The position numbers were made by a program, and so were the translations under genes. Under the pieces are notes generated by a model. It saw only the letters and a list, made by a program, of their open reading frames with translations. It was not told where the DNA came from and ran no database searches. Source: Leucobacter sp042726155 (GTDB taxonomy: Bacteria > Actinomycetota > Actinomycetes > Actinomycetales > Microbacteriaceae). Taken from it: a DNA stretch of 64,000 nt. Where the stretch lies: assembly GCF_042726155.1 (NCBI RefSeq), contig NZ_JBHXHV010000001.1, positions 1,178,001-1,242,000 on the forward strand, in the 5' to 3' direction. Positions 42,210 to 50,722 of the stretch are shown one piece after another (position 1 is the first letter of the stretch; each line of letters starts with the position of its first letter).

Positions 42210-42256
42210 TGGACCGGGACGCACGGCGTAACGTGCGGCGAGCGTGCCACCCCGCT

Positions 42257-42356
42257 GCGCCGAGCCCCTTCCAGCGCGCCGAGCCCCTTCCAGCGCGCCG
42301 AACCCCTTCTGAATGCGCGCTCAATCGAGAGGGGCTCGGCGAGCGGCAAGGGGGTC
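42257..42356. repeat. Dispersed palindromic repeat, copy B (core 42297-42341)
   Basis: The 45-base core 42297-42341 has arms GCCGAACCCCT and GAGGGGCTCGGCG around a variable centre, and is preceded by two extra GCCGAGCCCCTTCCAGCG half-units. It belongs to the same family as 12672-12716 and 55867-55911. It lies between the divergent metY and SDR genes. Confidence 0.85.
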
Positions 42357-42468
42357 GACACGACCGCCGGAGCCAGGCGGCCGTGAAGTCACGCGATGAG
42401 CGCTGTGGGGCGACCACAGCTAGGCTCGGGATCAGAACTCAGTACACCGAACTCAGAGGGAGAAGCGC

Positions 42469-43242
42469 ATGCAGCGACGCGTCGTGGTAACGGGAGCCAG
42501 TTCAGGAATCGGGGCCGCGACGGTGCGTCGCTTCGCCGAGCTCGGCTGGGACACCGTGGCGGTCGCGCGTCGCGAGGACCGCTTGCAGGCGCTCGCCGCC
42601 GAGACCGGGGCGCACCCCATCGTCTGCGACGTCACAGACGAGGCACAGGTCGAGCGACTCGCAACCGAGGTCGCCGCGACGGGCGGTGCAACCGCGCTCG
42701 TGAACAACGCGGGCGGGGCCCTGGGAACGGAATCGGTTGAGCGATCATCGAACGACGACTGGCGACGCATGTTTGAGGTCAACGTGATCGGGCTGCGCTC
42801 AGTCACAGCTGCACTGTTGCCCGTCTTGCGAGAGGGCGCCCGCGGTTCGGGGTGGGCTTCGATCCTGAATCTGACTTCGACCGCGGGCCTCGACGCCTAC
42901 CCGGGTGGCGGCGGATACAACGCCGCGAAATACGCGGCGCACGCGGTTACCAACGTGCTGCGACTCGAACTCGCAGGCGAACCCATTCGCGTGATGGAGC
43001 TTGCACCCGGGCTCGTGCATACCGAGGAGTTCACTCTGAACCGGCTGCGTGGCGACGCCGCCGCCGCGGCGAAGCCGTACGCCGACGTGATCCCGCTGCA
43101 AGCCGAAGATGTCGCGCGCGTGCTCGTCGGGGCGTTCGAACAGCCGCCGCACGTGAACCAGGATCTCATCGTGCTGCGCCCCGTCGCACAGTCGAGCGTG
43201 TTTCACACCCACCGCGGCGAACTGACGCCGAAGGCAGAATGA
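42469..43242 (+). CDS. Short-chain dehydrogenase/reductase
   Basis: A 257-residue classical SDR with cofactor motif VVVTGASSGIGAATVRRFAE, NNAG at ALVNNAGGALGTE, catalytic Ser in LNLTSTAGLDAYPG and the YxxxK motif in GGGYNAAKYAAHA. It reduces or oxidises an alcohol/carbonyl using NAD(P). The arginine-rich segment after the first strand (VARREDRLQ) suggests NADP. It resembles YdfG-like serine/3-hydroxy acid dehydrogenases. The ATG at 42469 follows AGAGGGAGAA. Its stop overlaps the uracil-DNA glycosylase start by four bases, an odd pairing probably of convenience. Substrate unknown. Confidence 0.88.
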   Translation: MQRRVVVTGASSGIGAATVRRFAELGWDTVAVARREDRLQALAAETGAHPIVCDVTDEAQVERLATEVAATGGATALVNNAGGALGTESVERSSNDDWRRMFEVNVIGLRSVTAALLPVLREGARGSGWASILNLTSTAGLDAYPGGGGYNAAKYAAHAVTNVLRLELAGEPIRVMELAPGLVHTEEFTLNRLRGDAAAAAKPYADVIPLQAEDVARVLVGAFEQPPHVNQDLIVLRPVAQSSVFHTHRGELTPKAE

Positions 43243-43964
43243 CGGGCGGGCCAGCTGTGGGTGCTGGGTCGGGCGCGGGAGGCAAGGTAGGTGGCGTTGC
43301 CCCTGACTGGGCAACCGCGCTCGCACCGATCGCGACGGAGCTCGCAAGTGTTGAGCGGTTCGTGGCCGAGGAACGAGCGACCGGAATAGAGGTGCTTCCC
43401 GCGCGGGATCGGGTACTCGCAGCCTTTGAGCGCCCGCTCGCCGACGTGCGCGTGCTGATCGTTGGGCAGGATCCCTACCCAACGCCTGGGCACCCGATCG
43501 GATTGTCGTTCGCGACCTCCGCCGACGTGCGCCCAATTCCCCGCAGCCTGCGCAACATCTACCGTGAACTGCACGACGATCTGGGCATCGCGCCCGCGCA
43601 ACACGGGGACCTCACTGCCTGGGCGGATCGCGGCGTGCTGCTGCTGAACCGCGTGCTAACCGTGCGCGCGGGAGAGGCAGGCTCCCATCAGCGGAAGGGG
43701 TGGGAGGCGGTCACCGAACACGCGATCCACGTCCTTTCGGCGAGAGGAGGGCCGCTCGTCGCGATTCTGTGGGGTAAGCCGGCGCTTGCACTGGCGCCGC
43801 TACTCGGTGATGTGCCGCACATTGCGAGCGCGCACCCTTCGCCGCTTTCAGCCTCTCGCGGATTTTTCGGATCTCGCCCGTTCAGCCGAGCAAACGAGGC
43901 CCTCGCGGCGCAGGGAGCCGCCCCGATCGACTGGTCACTCCCGGCCCCAGAAACCCTCTTCTAA
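43239..43964 (+). CDS. ung: Uracil-DNA glycosylase (family 1)
   Basis: A 241-residue protein with the catalytic water-activating loop VGQDPYPTPGHPIGLSF and the leucine/His loop HPSPLSASRGFFGSRPFS, plus LLLNRVLTVRAGEAGSH. It removes uracil from DNA at the start of base excision repair. The ATG overlaps the SDR stop (ATGA), fixing the start; the first 20 residues are Gly-rich. The frame extending further upstream overlaps the SDR gene and is rejected. Confidence 0.94.
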   Translation: MTGGPAVGAGSGAGGKVGGVAPDWATALAPIATELASVERFVAEERATGIEVLPARDRVLAAFERPLADVRVLIVGQDPYPTPGHPIGLSFATSADVRPIPRSLRNIYRELHDDLGIAPAQHGDLTAWADRGVLLLNRVLTVRAGEAGSHQRKGWEAVTEHAIHVLSARGGPLVAILWGKPALALAPLLGDVPHIASAHPSPLSASRGFFGSRPFSRANEALAAQGAAPIDWSLPAPETLF

Positions 43965-44015
43965 CCGCCCGCCCCTGCCCGCCCACCCGGGGAAGACAGA
44001 GGGGGAGAGGATTGG

Positions 44016-45488
44016 TCAGCGGCTGGTCGGGTCTATGACCGCGATTGGCTCCGTGTGGTCCGCGAGCGGGTACGGTTGCCGACCGGCGCCGCGCACGAAG
44101 GCGAAGTAGCACGCGGTCAGCACGGCGACCCAGATGAGTCCGACCCAGAGCGCGGGGCGCGAGTCTGGCACGATGCCAACGAGTACGATGACGAACACGA
44201 TAAACCCGACCGTGAGCCACGACGCGACCGGCCAGAGCGGAGCCGGGAACTCGCTCGGCAGCCGACGATCGCGCGCGATTTCGGCCTTCATGCGGATGTG
44301 CGCGATCAGAATCACGAGCCACACGAGTACGGTCGCGAACGTCGCGAGCGCGCCGAGCAAGAACAGCACCTGGTCCGGGTAGAGGAAGTTCAGCACCACA
44401 CCGACGAGTAAACCGACCAGCATCGTGATGACCGTCATGATCGGCACGCCGTTGCGGGTCGTGCGCGTGAACGAGCGAGGCGCTTGGCCCTGCTCAGCGA
44501 GGCCGTGCAGCATCCGACCCGCGCCAAAGATGTCGGCGTTCATCGCCGAGAGCGCCGCCGTGACGAGAATGACGTTGAACGCGGCGGCGGCCGCTTGGAA
44601 GCCAACCGACTCGAAGATCGAGACGAACGGGCTCGTCTCGCCAGTGATGTCGACCCACGGCTGGATGCACATGATCACCCCGAGTGTGAGCACGTAGAAA
44701 AGCAGGATGCGAATCGGCACGGAGTTGATCGCCTTCGGTAGCACCTGCTTCGGATTCTGCGCCTCGCCAGCGGTCACGCCGATGATTTCGATGCCCCCGA
44801 ACGCAAACATCACAATGGTGAATGACGCGATCAGGCCCCAAATGCCGTGCGGCATGAATCCGCCGTGGTCGACGAGGTTTTGCGGGCCCATCTGATCGTG
44901 ACCAGCGATGTTGAAGCCGAACAGGATGATCGCGACGCCCGCGACGATCAACGCAATGATCGCGACGATCTTAATCAGGGCGAACCAGAATTCGAGCTCA
45001 CCGAAGACCTTGACGCCGATGAGGTTGATCGCCGCAATGAAACAGACGACGGCGAGCACCCACACCCACTGCGACACGTCGGGGAACCAGAACCGCATGT
45101 AGACGCCGATCGCTGTCGCGTCGAACACCGCGACGAGAAACATCTCAAACGCGAAGGTCCAACCGACCAGAAATCCGGCGAACGGGTGGATGTAGCGCGA
45201 CGCGTACTGACCGAAGGATCCGGAAACCGGGTGCCGCACCACCATCTCGCCGAGTGCGCGCATCACCATGAAAACGGCCGCGCCACCGATAATGTACGCG
45301 ATGAGTACGGCGGGGCCGGCGGTCTGAATAGCGCCGGACGACCCCATGAAGAGGCCGGTGCCGATCGCCGATCCGAGTGCCATGAACCGAATATGCCGCG
45401 CAGTGAGTCCGCGGTGCAGGCCCGATTCGGGAGTCTCCTCGGCGGGTGCGGTGCCGGCGCGAGCGGTGTCGGCATCAGAAATGGGCAT
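44016..45488 (-). CDS. APC-family amino-acid permease, probably for histidine
   Basis: A 490-residue permease of the AAT family with about 12 membrane segments. Typical segments are LTARHIRFMALGSAIGTGLF, GSSGAIQTAGPAVLIAYIIG, HPVSGSFGQYASRYIHPFAG and FAFGGIEIIGVTAGEAQNPK. Such proteins import histidine, proline or aromatic amino acids by proton symport. Its place next to hutG- and hutH-like genes points to histidine (HutT role). The ATG at 45488 has AAAGGA upstream; an ATG five codons earlier is less likely. It is convergent with the uracil-DNA glycosylase gene. Confidence 0.85.
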   Translation of the reverse strand: MPISDADTARAGTAPAEETPESGLHRGLTARHIRFMALGSAIGTGLFMGSSGAIQTAGPAVLIAYIIGGAAVFMVMRALGEMVVRHPVSGSFGQYASRYIHPFAGFLVGWTFAFEMFLVAVFDATAIGVYMRFWFPDVSQWVWVLAVVCFIAAINLIGVKVFGELEFWFALIKIVAIIALIVAGVAIILFGFNIAGHDQMGPQNLVDHGGFMPHGIWGLIASFTIVMFAFGGIEIIGVTAGEAQNPKQVLPKAINSVPIRILLFYVLTLGVIMCIQPWVDITGETSPFVSIFESVGFQAAAAAFNVILVTAALSAMNADIFGAGRMLHGLAEQGQAPRSFTRTTRNGVPIMTVITMLVGLLVGVVLNFLYPDQVLFLLGALATFATVLVWLVILIAHIRMKAEIARDRRLPSEFPAPLWPVASWLTVGFIVFVIVLVGIVPDSRPALWVGLIWVAVLTACYFAFVRGAGRQPYPLADHTEPIAVIDPTSR

Positions 45489-45566
45489 GGTTAATCCTTT
45501 CATCGTTGAACGGACGCGTGTGACGCGGGCGCCTGATAAGGGGCGCTGCTGGGAGCGAGTGACTGG

Positions 45567-46511
45567 CTAGCGGCTGAGCCGGGTGGCGAGGCCGGCGGCG
45601 GCCTCGAGTACGAGGAGCGCGGCGAGCCGCACGGTGCGCGCGTCGCCTGCGTCAGCGGTCGCATCGACCTCAGCGATGTCGATGCCGCGTACGCGTGGAT
45701 CTGCCGCGAGTAGACGGGTAGCGCGCCGAAGCTCGTGCGCCTGCAGACCCCCTGGAATCGAGGCGGGGCAGCCTGGTGCGACCGAGCGGTCGCAGACGTC
45801 CACGTCGAGGTCGACGTGCACCGGCCCGCCACCTTCACCCGCGATGTCGAGCGCTTCGGCAACGACCTCGGTCATGGGCCGGTCGTGCAGCTCATCGCGG
45901 TGAATGATCGTAATGCCGAGATGCTTCGCCCGCTCCCGGTACGTGCGGGAGTTCGCGAAGTCGGCGATCCCGATCTGCACGATGCGTCGCGGATCCAGAC
46001 CCGCCTCGACGAGGCGGCGCACGGGGGAGCCGTTGCTGCGCCCGTCGCGCAGGTCATGATGGGCGTCAAAGGTAATGAGACCTGCCTGGCTGAGCTGATC
46101 GCCGGCGACTCCCAGTGCTGCTGGCACGGTGAGCGCGTTGTCGCCGCCGAGCGCGACGACGAGCGCCGCACGCTTCGCGAGCTCGGCGATCCTGGTCGCG
46201 GCCGCCTGCTCTCCCGCCTCGGTGTCGGGATCAACGCAGTCGCCCGCGTCGACAATGCGCAGCGCCTCATCGAGCACGAGTTCGGACTCGGTACCGCGCT
46301 CTCCCGGGAGCCCGGGGGCGACGACGTGGCCGGAGTACCGTCGCAGCGCATCACGCACTGCGGCGGGCGTTTCATGCGCGTTCGAAGGTGACAGCGATGT
46401 CCGAGACGTGGGCACGCCAATCACTGCGAGGTCGAAGTCGCCCGTGCCCGCGGGCTCAGCCCAGCCGCCGGTGCGCGGCCATGATGGGTCGTGAGACAGG
46501 GTGGTGGCCAT
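45567..46511 (-). CDS. hutG: Arginase-family hydrolase, probable formimidoylglutamase
   Basis: A 314-residue ureohydrolase-fold protein. The metal-binding Asp/His cluster is seen in ITFDAHHDLRDG (Asp149, His151, Asp153) and VHVDLDVDVCDRSVAPG (Asp236, Asp238). The first ligand motif reads LGGDNALT, with Asn125 where most family members have His, so the manganese site may differ. Next to hutH and a permease it should split N-formimidoylglutamate to glutamate and formamide. Agmatinase or guanidino-acid hydrolase is an alternative, of interest because agmatine deiminase is also encoded in the window. It is co-directional with the permease gene 78 bases downstream. Confidence 0.8.
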   Translation of the reverse strand: MATTLSHDPSWPRTGGWAEPAGTGDFDLAVIGVPTSRTSLSPSNAHETPAAVRDALRRYSGHVVAPGLPGERGTESELVLDEALRIVDAGDCVDPDTEAGEQAAATRIAELAKRAALVVALGGDNALTVPAALGVAGDQLSQAGLITFDAHHDLRDGRSNGSPVRRLVEAGLDPRRIVQIGIADFANSRTYRERAKHLGITIIHRDELHDRPMTEVVAEALDIAGEGGGPVHVDLDVDVCDRSVAPGCPASIPGGLQAHELRRATRLLAADPRVRGIDIAEVDATADAGDARTVRLAALLVLEAAAGLATRLSR

Positions 46512-46641
46512 GGGCGACTCCTTCTACAGATTGGATGCGTGACAATCGTGCGGCGATCGCCGGTGACTCGCACCGTTGAAGCCGCTGTGCCCAGTGTGGC
46601 GGTTGGCGGCGCCCCTTCGCACTAGCGCGTCGCACCCTCGC

Positions 46642-46683
46642 GTCCGGGATTCCAGATGGCCCACATCGTCTGGAATCCCGGAC
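46642..46683. repeat. Perfect 15-bp inverted repeat between hutG and hutH
   Basis: Arms 46642-46656 and 46669-46683 are exact reverse complements around 12 bases, in the middle of the 226-base divergent gap between hutG and hutH. Its position between two promoters suits an operator for a dimeric or tetrameric regulator such as the nearby IclR protein. Confidence 0.7.
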
Positions 46684-46737
46684 AGTCGTGTTCCCGTTCC
46701 CCTGGTTCGCGTCGACCGCATACGGTGAGATCGTGAC

Positions 46738-48312
46738 ATGACTGCACACACTGCCGCTCCCGTCGCGATCGGCGACGCCCCGCTCACCATCGCCGATGTC
46801 GTTTCGGTCGCCCGCGCCGATGCGCGCATCGAGATTTCGGCTACCGCCCGCGAACGCGTCACCGCAAGCCGTAGCGTGATCGAGGCCCTGGCAAATGACA
46901 CCCGCCCGCACTACGGCGTATCGACGGGTTTCGGCGCGCTCGCGAAGGTGCAAATTCCGGTCGAGAAGCGGCAGCAGCTGCAGCGCAGCCTGATCCGGTC
47001 TCACGCGGCGGGCACCGGTGCCGAGGTCGAACGCGAGGTGGTGCGCGCACTGATGCTGCTGCGCCTGAACACCCTGGCGAGCGGACGCACGGGCGTGCGC
47101 ATCGAGGTGGTAGACACCTACGCCGCGATCTTGAACGCCGGCATCACTCCGGTCGTCCACGAGTATGGCTCGCTCGGCTGCTCGGGCGATCTCAGCCCGC
47201 TCGCACACTGCGCACTCACGCTGATGGGGGAGGGCGAGGTGCGCACCGCGGCCGATCCCGATGGGCGTCCCGTCGCCGCGGCTGAGGCGCTCGCCGCAGC
47301 GGGCATCGAACCGCTTGTGCTCGCTGAGAAGGAGGGTCTCGCCCTCATCAACGGCACCGATGGCATGCTCGGCATGCTCTGCCTCGCGCTCACGGACCTC
47401 GCCCATCTGCTGACGATCGCAGACATCGCGGCAGCGGCGTCGGTCGAGGGGCTCACCGGCACCGACGCGGTCTTCGCCGCAGATCTGCACGCGCTCCGGC
47501 CGCACCCGGGCCAGGCGAGCGCCGCGGCGAATATGGTGCGCGTGCTTGAGGGCTCGCACCTCGTGCAGCGCCCACGCGAGGGCGAATTCACCCGTGTGCA
47601 AGACGCCTACTCGCTGCGTTGCGCGCCGCAGGTGCACGGCGCAGCGCGCGACACCGCCGCGCACGCCGCGCGCGTTGCAGGCATCGAACTCGTCTCGGCG
47701 ATCGACAATCCGGTCGTGCTTCCCGACGGCCGGGTCGAGTCGAACGGCAATTTCCATGGCGCCCCTGTGGCTTACGTGCTCGACTTCCTCGCGATCGCCG
47801 TGGCTGACGTCGCGAGCATTTCGGAGCGCCGCACGGATCGGTTCCTCGATGTCTCCCGCAACCACGGCCTGCCGCCGTTCCTCGCGGCCGACGCCGGGCT
47901 CGACTCCGGCCTGATGATCGCGCAGTACACCGCGGCCGGCATCGTCTCAGAGCTCAAGCGGCTCGCGGCTCCCGCATCCGTCGACTCGATCCCGTCATCG
48001 GCGATGCAGGAGGACCACGTTTCAATGGGTTGGGCCGCCGGCCGCAAGCTGCGCCGCTCGATCGATGGCCTCGCCCGCGTGCTCAGCATCGAGCTGCTCA
48101 CGTCGACGCGTGCGCTCGACTTCCGGGCCGCAGACGGCCTGGGCGATCCGGCACCCGCGACCGCGGCGATCCACGCGCTCTTCCGCACCCGCATCCCGGC
48201 ACCTGACACCGACACGTTCCTGTCGCCCACGATCACCGCCGCGCACGAGCTCGTGGCGAGTGGCGCGGTGCGTTCGGCCGTCGCGGGCGTGCTCGGCGCG
48301 CCGCTCGACTGA
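46738..48312 (+). CDS. hutH: Histidine ammonia-lyase
   Basis: A 524-residue member of the aromatic amino-acid lyase family. The MIO-forming tripeptide is Cys148-Ser149-Gly150 in YGSLGCSGDLSPLAH; many family members have Ala-Ser-Gly here. Other landmarks are YGVSTGFGALA, GTDGMLGMLCLALTDLAH, LRCAPQVHGAARDT and the C-terminal QEDHVSMGWAAGRKL. It removes ammonia from histidine to give urocanate. A GGTGAG-like site lies before the ATG at 46738. It is followed by an IclR regulator after 34 bases. HutU and HutI genes are not in this window. Confidence 0.93.
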   Translation: MTAHTAAPVAIGDAPLTIADVVSVARADARIEISATARERVTASRSVIEALANDTRPHYGVSTGFGALAKVQIPVEKRQQLQRSLIRSHAAGTGAEVEREVVRALMLLRLNTLASGRTGVRIEVVDTYAAILNAGITPVVHEYGSLGCSGDLSPLAHCALTLMGEGEVRTAADPDGRPVAAAEALAAAGIEPLVLAEKEGLALINGTDGMLGMLCLALTDLAHLLTIADIAAAASVEGLTGTDAVFAADLHALRPHPGQASAAANMVRVLEGSHLVQRPREGEFTRVQDAYSLRCAPQVHGAARDTAAHAARVAGIELVSAIDNPVVLPDGRVESNGNFHGAPVAYVLDFLAIAVADVASISERRTDRFLDVSRNHGLPPFLAADAGLDSGLMIAQYTAAGIVSELKRLAAPASVDSIPSSAMQEDHVSMGWAAGRKLRRSIDGLARVLSIELLTSTRALDFRAADGLGDPAPATAAIHALFRTRIPAPDTDTFLSPTITAAHELVASGAVRSAVAGVLGAPLD

Positions 48313-48346
48313 GCCTGGGCCTGGGCGAGGCGGATAGGCTGCGACG

Positions 48347-49174
48347 GTGAGCACTCCGAAGGTTCCAGCAGCAGACCAGACGCTGCGAATCTTGAGTCTG
48401 CTCGCTGGGTCGCGTGGGCCACTCGCGGCGAGCATGATCGCCAGTCAGCTCGAACTGCCGCGATCGACGGTGTACCACCTGCTCGACACGCTGCAGGAGC
48501 ACGGTTTCGTCATGCACCTCCCCGAGGAGCGTCGATTCGGTCTCGGCATTGCGGCAGTCGAACTGAGTTCGGCGTACGCGCGACAAGAACCGCTCGCACG
48601 AATCGGGCGCCCGCTGCTCGCCGCGCTTGTAGACCGCGTGCGGCTGAGCGGGCACCTCGCGGTGCCGCACGGGCGCGATGTGCTCTACGTCGTTGAGGAG
48701 CGTGCGCACGGTTCGCCGACGCTGGTGACCGATGTTGACGTGCGACTTCCGATGCAGCTCACTGCGAGCGGGCGGGCCATTCTTGCGGCGCTTCCGAAGG
48801 CTCAGGTGCGCGCTCTATTTCCGGATCGGGAGGCGTTCGTGCACCGTCATGACGACCCCGATGGCATCGATCGCTACTCGCGGCTCCGCAGCGTGCTCGA
48901 CGCGACGACCACCCGCGGCTACGCGCTCGAACAGGGCTCGGTGACCGCCGGTCTGTCCTCGATCGGCGTGCCCGTACTCGACCATCGAGGCTGGCCCGTG
49001 GCCGCGATCGCCGTGACCTATCCGGACGGCACGGTAGAGGCAGAGGTTGCCGCCGGGCTCGCTGCAGAGGTGCGGGCCGCGGCCGCCACACTCTCGTCTC
49101 GGATCCACGGCCGCGGCCTGGATCGCAGCAGTGGTCGAGGCGCCGGTCACAACGCCGGTCGCAGCATGGTGTAA
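48347..49174 (+). CDS. IclR-family transcriptional regulator, likely of the hut genes
   Basis: A 275-residue IclR protein. The N-terminal winged HTH is QTLRILSLLAGSRGPLAASM followed by SQLELPRSTVYHLLDTLQEH, and the C-terminal effector domain contains HLAVPHGRDVLYVVEERA and TRGYALEQGSVTAGLSSIGV. It is downstream of hutH on the same strand and probably senses a histidine-pathway metabolite such as urocanate. GTG at 48347 gives a normal family length. The last 25 residues are Gly/Arg-rich and probably unstructured. A palindrome in the hutG-hutH gap is a possible site. Confidence 0.87.
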   Translation: MSTPKVPAADQTLRILSLLAGSRGPLAASMIASQLELPRSTVYHLLDTLQEHGFVMHLPEERRFGLGIAAVELSSAYARQEPLARIGRPLLAALVDRVRLSGHLAVPHGRDVLYVVEERAHGSPTLVTDVDVRLPMQLTASGRAILAALPKAQVRALFPDREAFVHRHDDPDGIDRYSRLRSVLDATTTRGYALEQGSVTAGLSSIGVPVLDHRGWPVAAIAVTYPDGTVEAEVAAGLAAEVRAAAATLSSRIHGRGLDRSSGRGAGHNAGRSMV

Positions 49175-49254
49175 ACTTTGAGGCTGTACTTCGGCGAGGG
49201 GCCTACGAGCCCGTAATCGACGCGGGACGGACTGCCTCAGCGGGCCATCTTGCT

Positions 49255-49320
49255 GCGTGAATCACGCAAGTGCGAGACACCAATCCCGGCGGCAAGACCG
49301 CCCTCATTGGGCGAGAGCCC
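49255..49320 (+). promoter_or_regulatory. Structured leader upstream of rplY (candidate cis-regulatory RNA)
   Basis: Between the IclR stop and rplY three stems can be drawn: GCGTG/CACGC at 49255-49259/49263-49267; a longer stem with CCAAT/ATTGG (49280-49284/49306-49310) enclosing GGCGG/CCGCC (49288-49292/49298-49302); and GGGC/GCCC (49309-49312/49317-49320) that competes with it just before the ribosome binding site. Mutually exclusive stems near AAGGAG suggest translational or autogenous control of L25. This is inference from pairing only. Confidence 0.45.
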
Positions 49321-49336
49321 GCAAGGAGAAATTACT

Positions 49337-49921
49337 ATGAGCGAGACCAGCCAGCTTGTCGGCCACGCACGCGAGAACTTCGGCAAGGGTGCGGCGCGCA
49401 AGCTCCGCGCTGCGGGCCAGACCCCGGCCGTCGTCTACGGTCACGGCACCGATCCGATCCACGTCGCGGTCGATACCCACCCCCTCAGCCTGATCATCCG
49501 CCAGGCGAACGCGCTCATCGAGCTCGACATTGCCGGCAAGAAGCAGCTCGTGCTCGTCAAGGACGTGCAGAAGGATCCGGTACGCCAGATCATCGAGCAC
49601 ATCGACCTCATCGTCATCAAGAAGGGCGAGACCGTCGAGGTTGAGGTGCGCGTGCACGTCACCGGCGAGTCGTTCTCCGGCACCAACGCACTGCAGGAGC
49701 TCAACACGCTGCACCTGAGCGCACCCGCTGCGTCGATCCCCGACAGCGTCGAGGTCAGCGTTGAGGGCCTCGAAGAGGGCGCACAGATCCTCGCGGGCGC
49801 TATCGAGCTGCCCAAGGGCGCAACCCTGCTCGGCGATCCCGAGCAGCTTGTTGTCAACATCGTCGTGCCCCGCGGCAACGCCGAAGAAGACGAGGCCGCT
49901 GCGGAAACCGCAGCCGAGTAA
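49337..49921 (+). CDS. rplY: Ribosomal protein bL25 (CTC family)
   Basis: A 194-residue long-form L25/Ctc protein: N-terminal 5S-rRNA-binding beta barrel (ENFGKGAARKLRAAGQTPAV and VYGHGTDPIHVAVDTHPLSL) and a C-terminal TL5-like domain ending in an acidic Glu/Ala tail. It binds 5S rRNA in the large ribosomal subunit. The ATG at 49337 has AAGGAG upstream at a good distance; the upstream frame covers the leader. It precedes pth, which is the usual order in actinobacteria. Confidence 0.94.
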   Translation: MSETSQLVGHARENFGKGAARKLRAAGQTPAVVYGHGTDPIHVAVDTHPLSLIIRQANALIELDIAGKKQLVLVKDVQKDPVRQIIEHIDLIVIKKGETVEVEVRVHVTGESFSGTNALQELNTLHLSAPAASIPDSVEVSVEGLEEGAQILAGAIELPKGATLLGDPEQLVVNIVVPRGNAEEDEAAAETAAE

Positions 49922-49930
49922 CCTCCTTAC

Positions 49931-49980
49931 GAACACGGGCCCGTCGGCTCGGCGATGCGTCGCCGGTCGACGGGCCGTTC
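49931..49980 (+). terminator. Large stem-loop after rplY
   Basis: GAAC..GGCCCGTCG (49931-49946) pairs with CGACGGGCCGTTC (49968-49980), enclosing an inner hairpin CGGCGA/TCGCCG. A short pyrimidine run (GTCTCTCT) follows. It probably ends most rplY transcription before pth. Confidence 0.65.
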
Positions 49981-50131
49981 GTCTCTCTGGGCGTCTGCAG
50001 TGATCACCGATGAGCTATCTGGGCGATGTCGGTGGCGACTGCGATGATGGGTGTGTGGGTCGAAAGGTCCGCGAAACGGCGAGTTCTGCGGGGAGCGCAT
50101 GTTGTGGTGGAAGCGGAAGAAAGAGGAACCT

Positions 50132-50722
50132 GTGTCCGATGACACTTGGCTGATCGTCGGCCTGGGAAACCCGGGCGCGAAGTACGAGGCGACCCGGCAC
50201 AACGTCGGTCAGATGGCGCTCGACCTGCTTGCCGAACGCGTCGGCGGCCGGTTCTCGGCGCACCGCACTGGCTCCCGAGTGGCCGAGGGGCGGGTGCGAC
50301 CCGGCGGCCCGAAGCTGATTCTTGCGAAGTCGAACGGGTACATGAATACGTCAGGCGGCCCGACCTCTGCGCTCGCGAAGTACTTTTCGGTGCCAGCGGA
50401 GCGAGTTATCGCACTGCACGACGACCTCGACCTGCCGTTTGACACGGTCAAGCTGAAGCAGGGCGGTGGTCACGGTGGGCACAATGGCCTGCGCGACATC
50501 GCGAAGGCGCTCGATACCCCCGAGTTCTTCCGCGTGCGCATCGGCATCGGGCGACCACCCGGCCCGCAGGATCCGGCAGACTTCGTGCTGAAGCCGTTCG
50601 CGACCTCCGAGCGAAGCGCGCTTCCCGTGCTGCTCGAAGACGCGGCCGACGCAACCGAGTCGCTCGTCGACGAGGGGCTGCTCGCTGCGCAGCAGCGTTT
50701 CCACGGTCGGAGCGCCAAGTGA
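50132..50722 (+). CDS. pth: Peptidyl-tRNA hydrolase
   Basis: A 196-residue protein with the family signature VGLGNPGAKYEATRHNVGQM (catalytic His in RHN), KSNGYMNTSGGP, ALHDDLDLPFDTVKLKQGGG and GGHNGLRDI. It recycles peptidyl-tRNA released from stalled ribosomes. The GTG at 50132 has an AGAGGA site five bases upstream and gives normal length; an ATG at 50099 would add a Lys/Trp-rich 11-residue extension. The stop overlaps the mfd start by four bases. Confidence 0.93.
   Translation: MSDDTWLIVGLGNPGAKYEATRHNVGQMALDLLAERVGGRFSAHRTGSRVAEGRVRPGGPKLILAKSNGYMNTSGGPTSALAKYFSVPAERVIALHDDLDLPFDTVKLKQGGGHGGHNGLRDIAKALDTPEFFRVRIGIGRPPGPQDPADFVLKPFATSERSALPVLLEDAADATESLVDEGLLAAQQRFHGRSAK

Noticed and set aside
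42099..42250. S-adenosylmethionine riboswitch upstream of metY
   Set aside because: I could not find the conserved core or the expected multi-stem junction in the roughly 75-base leader.
49175..49336. A tRNA gene before rplY
   Set aside because: The stems do not form a cloverleaf and no T-loop sequence is present.
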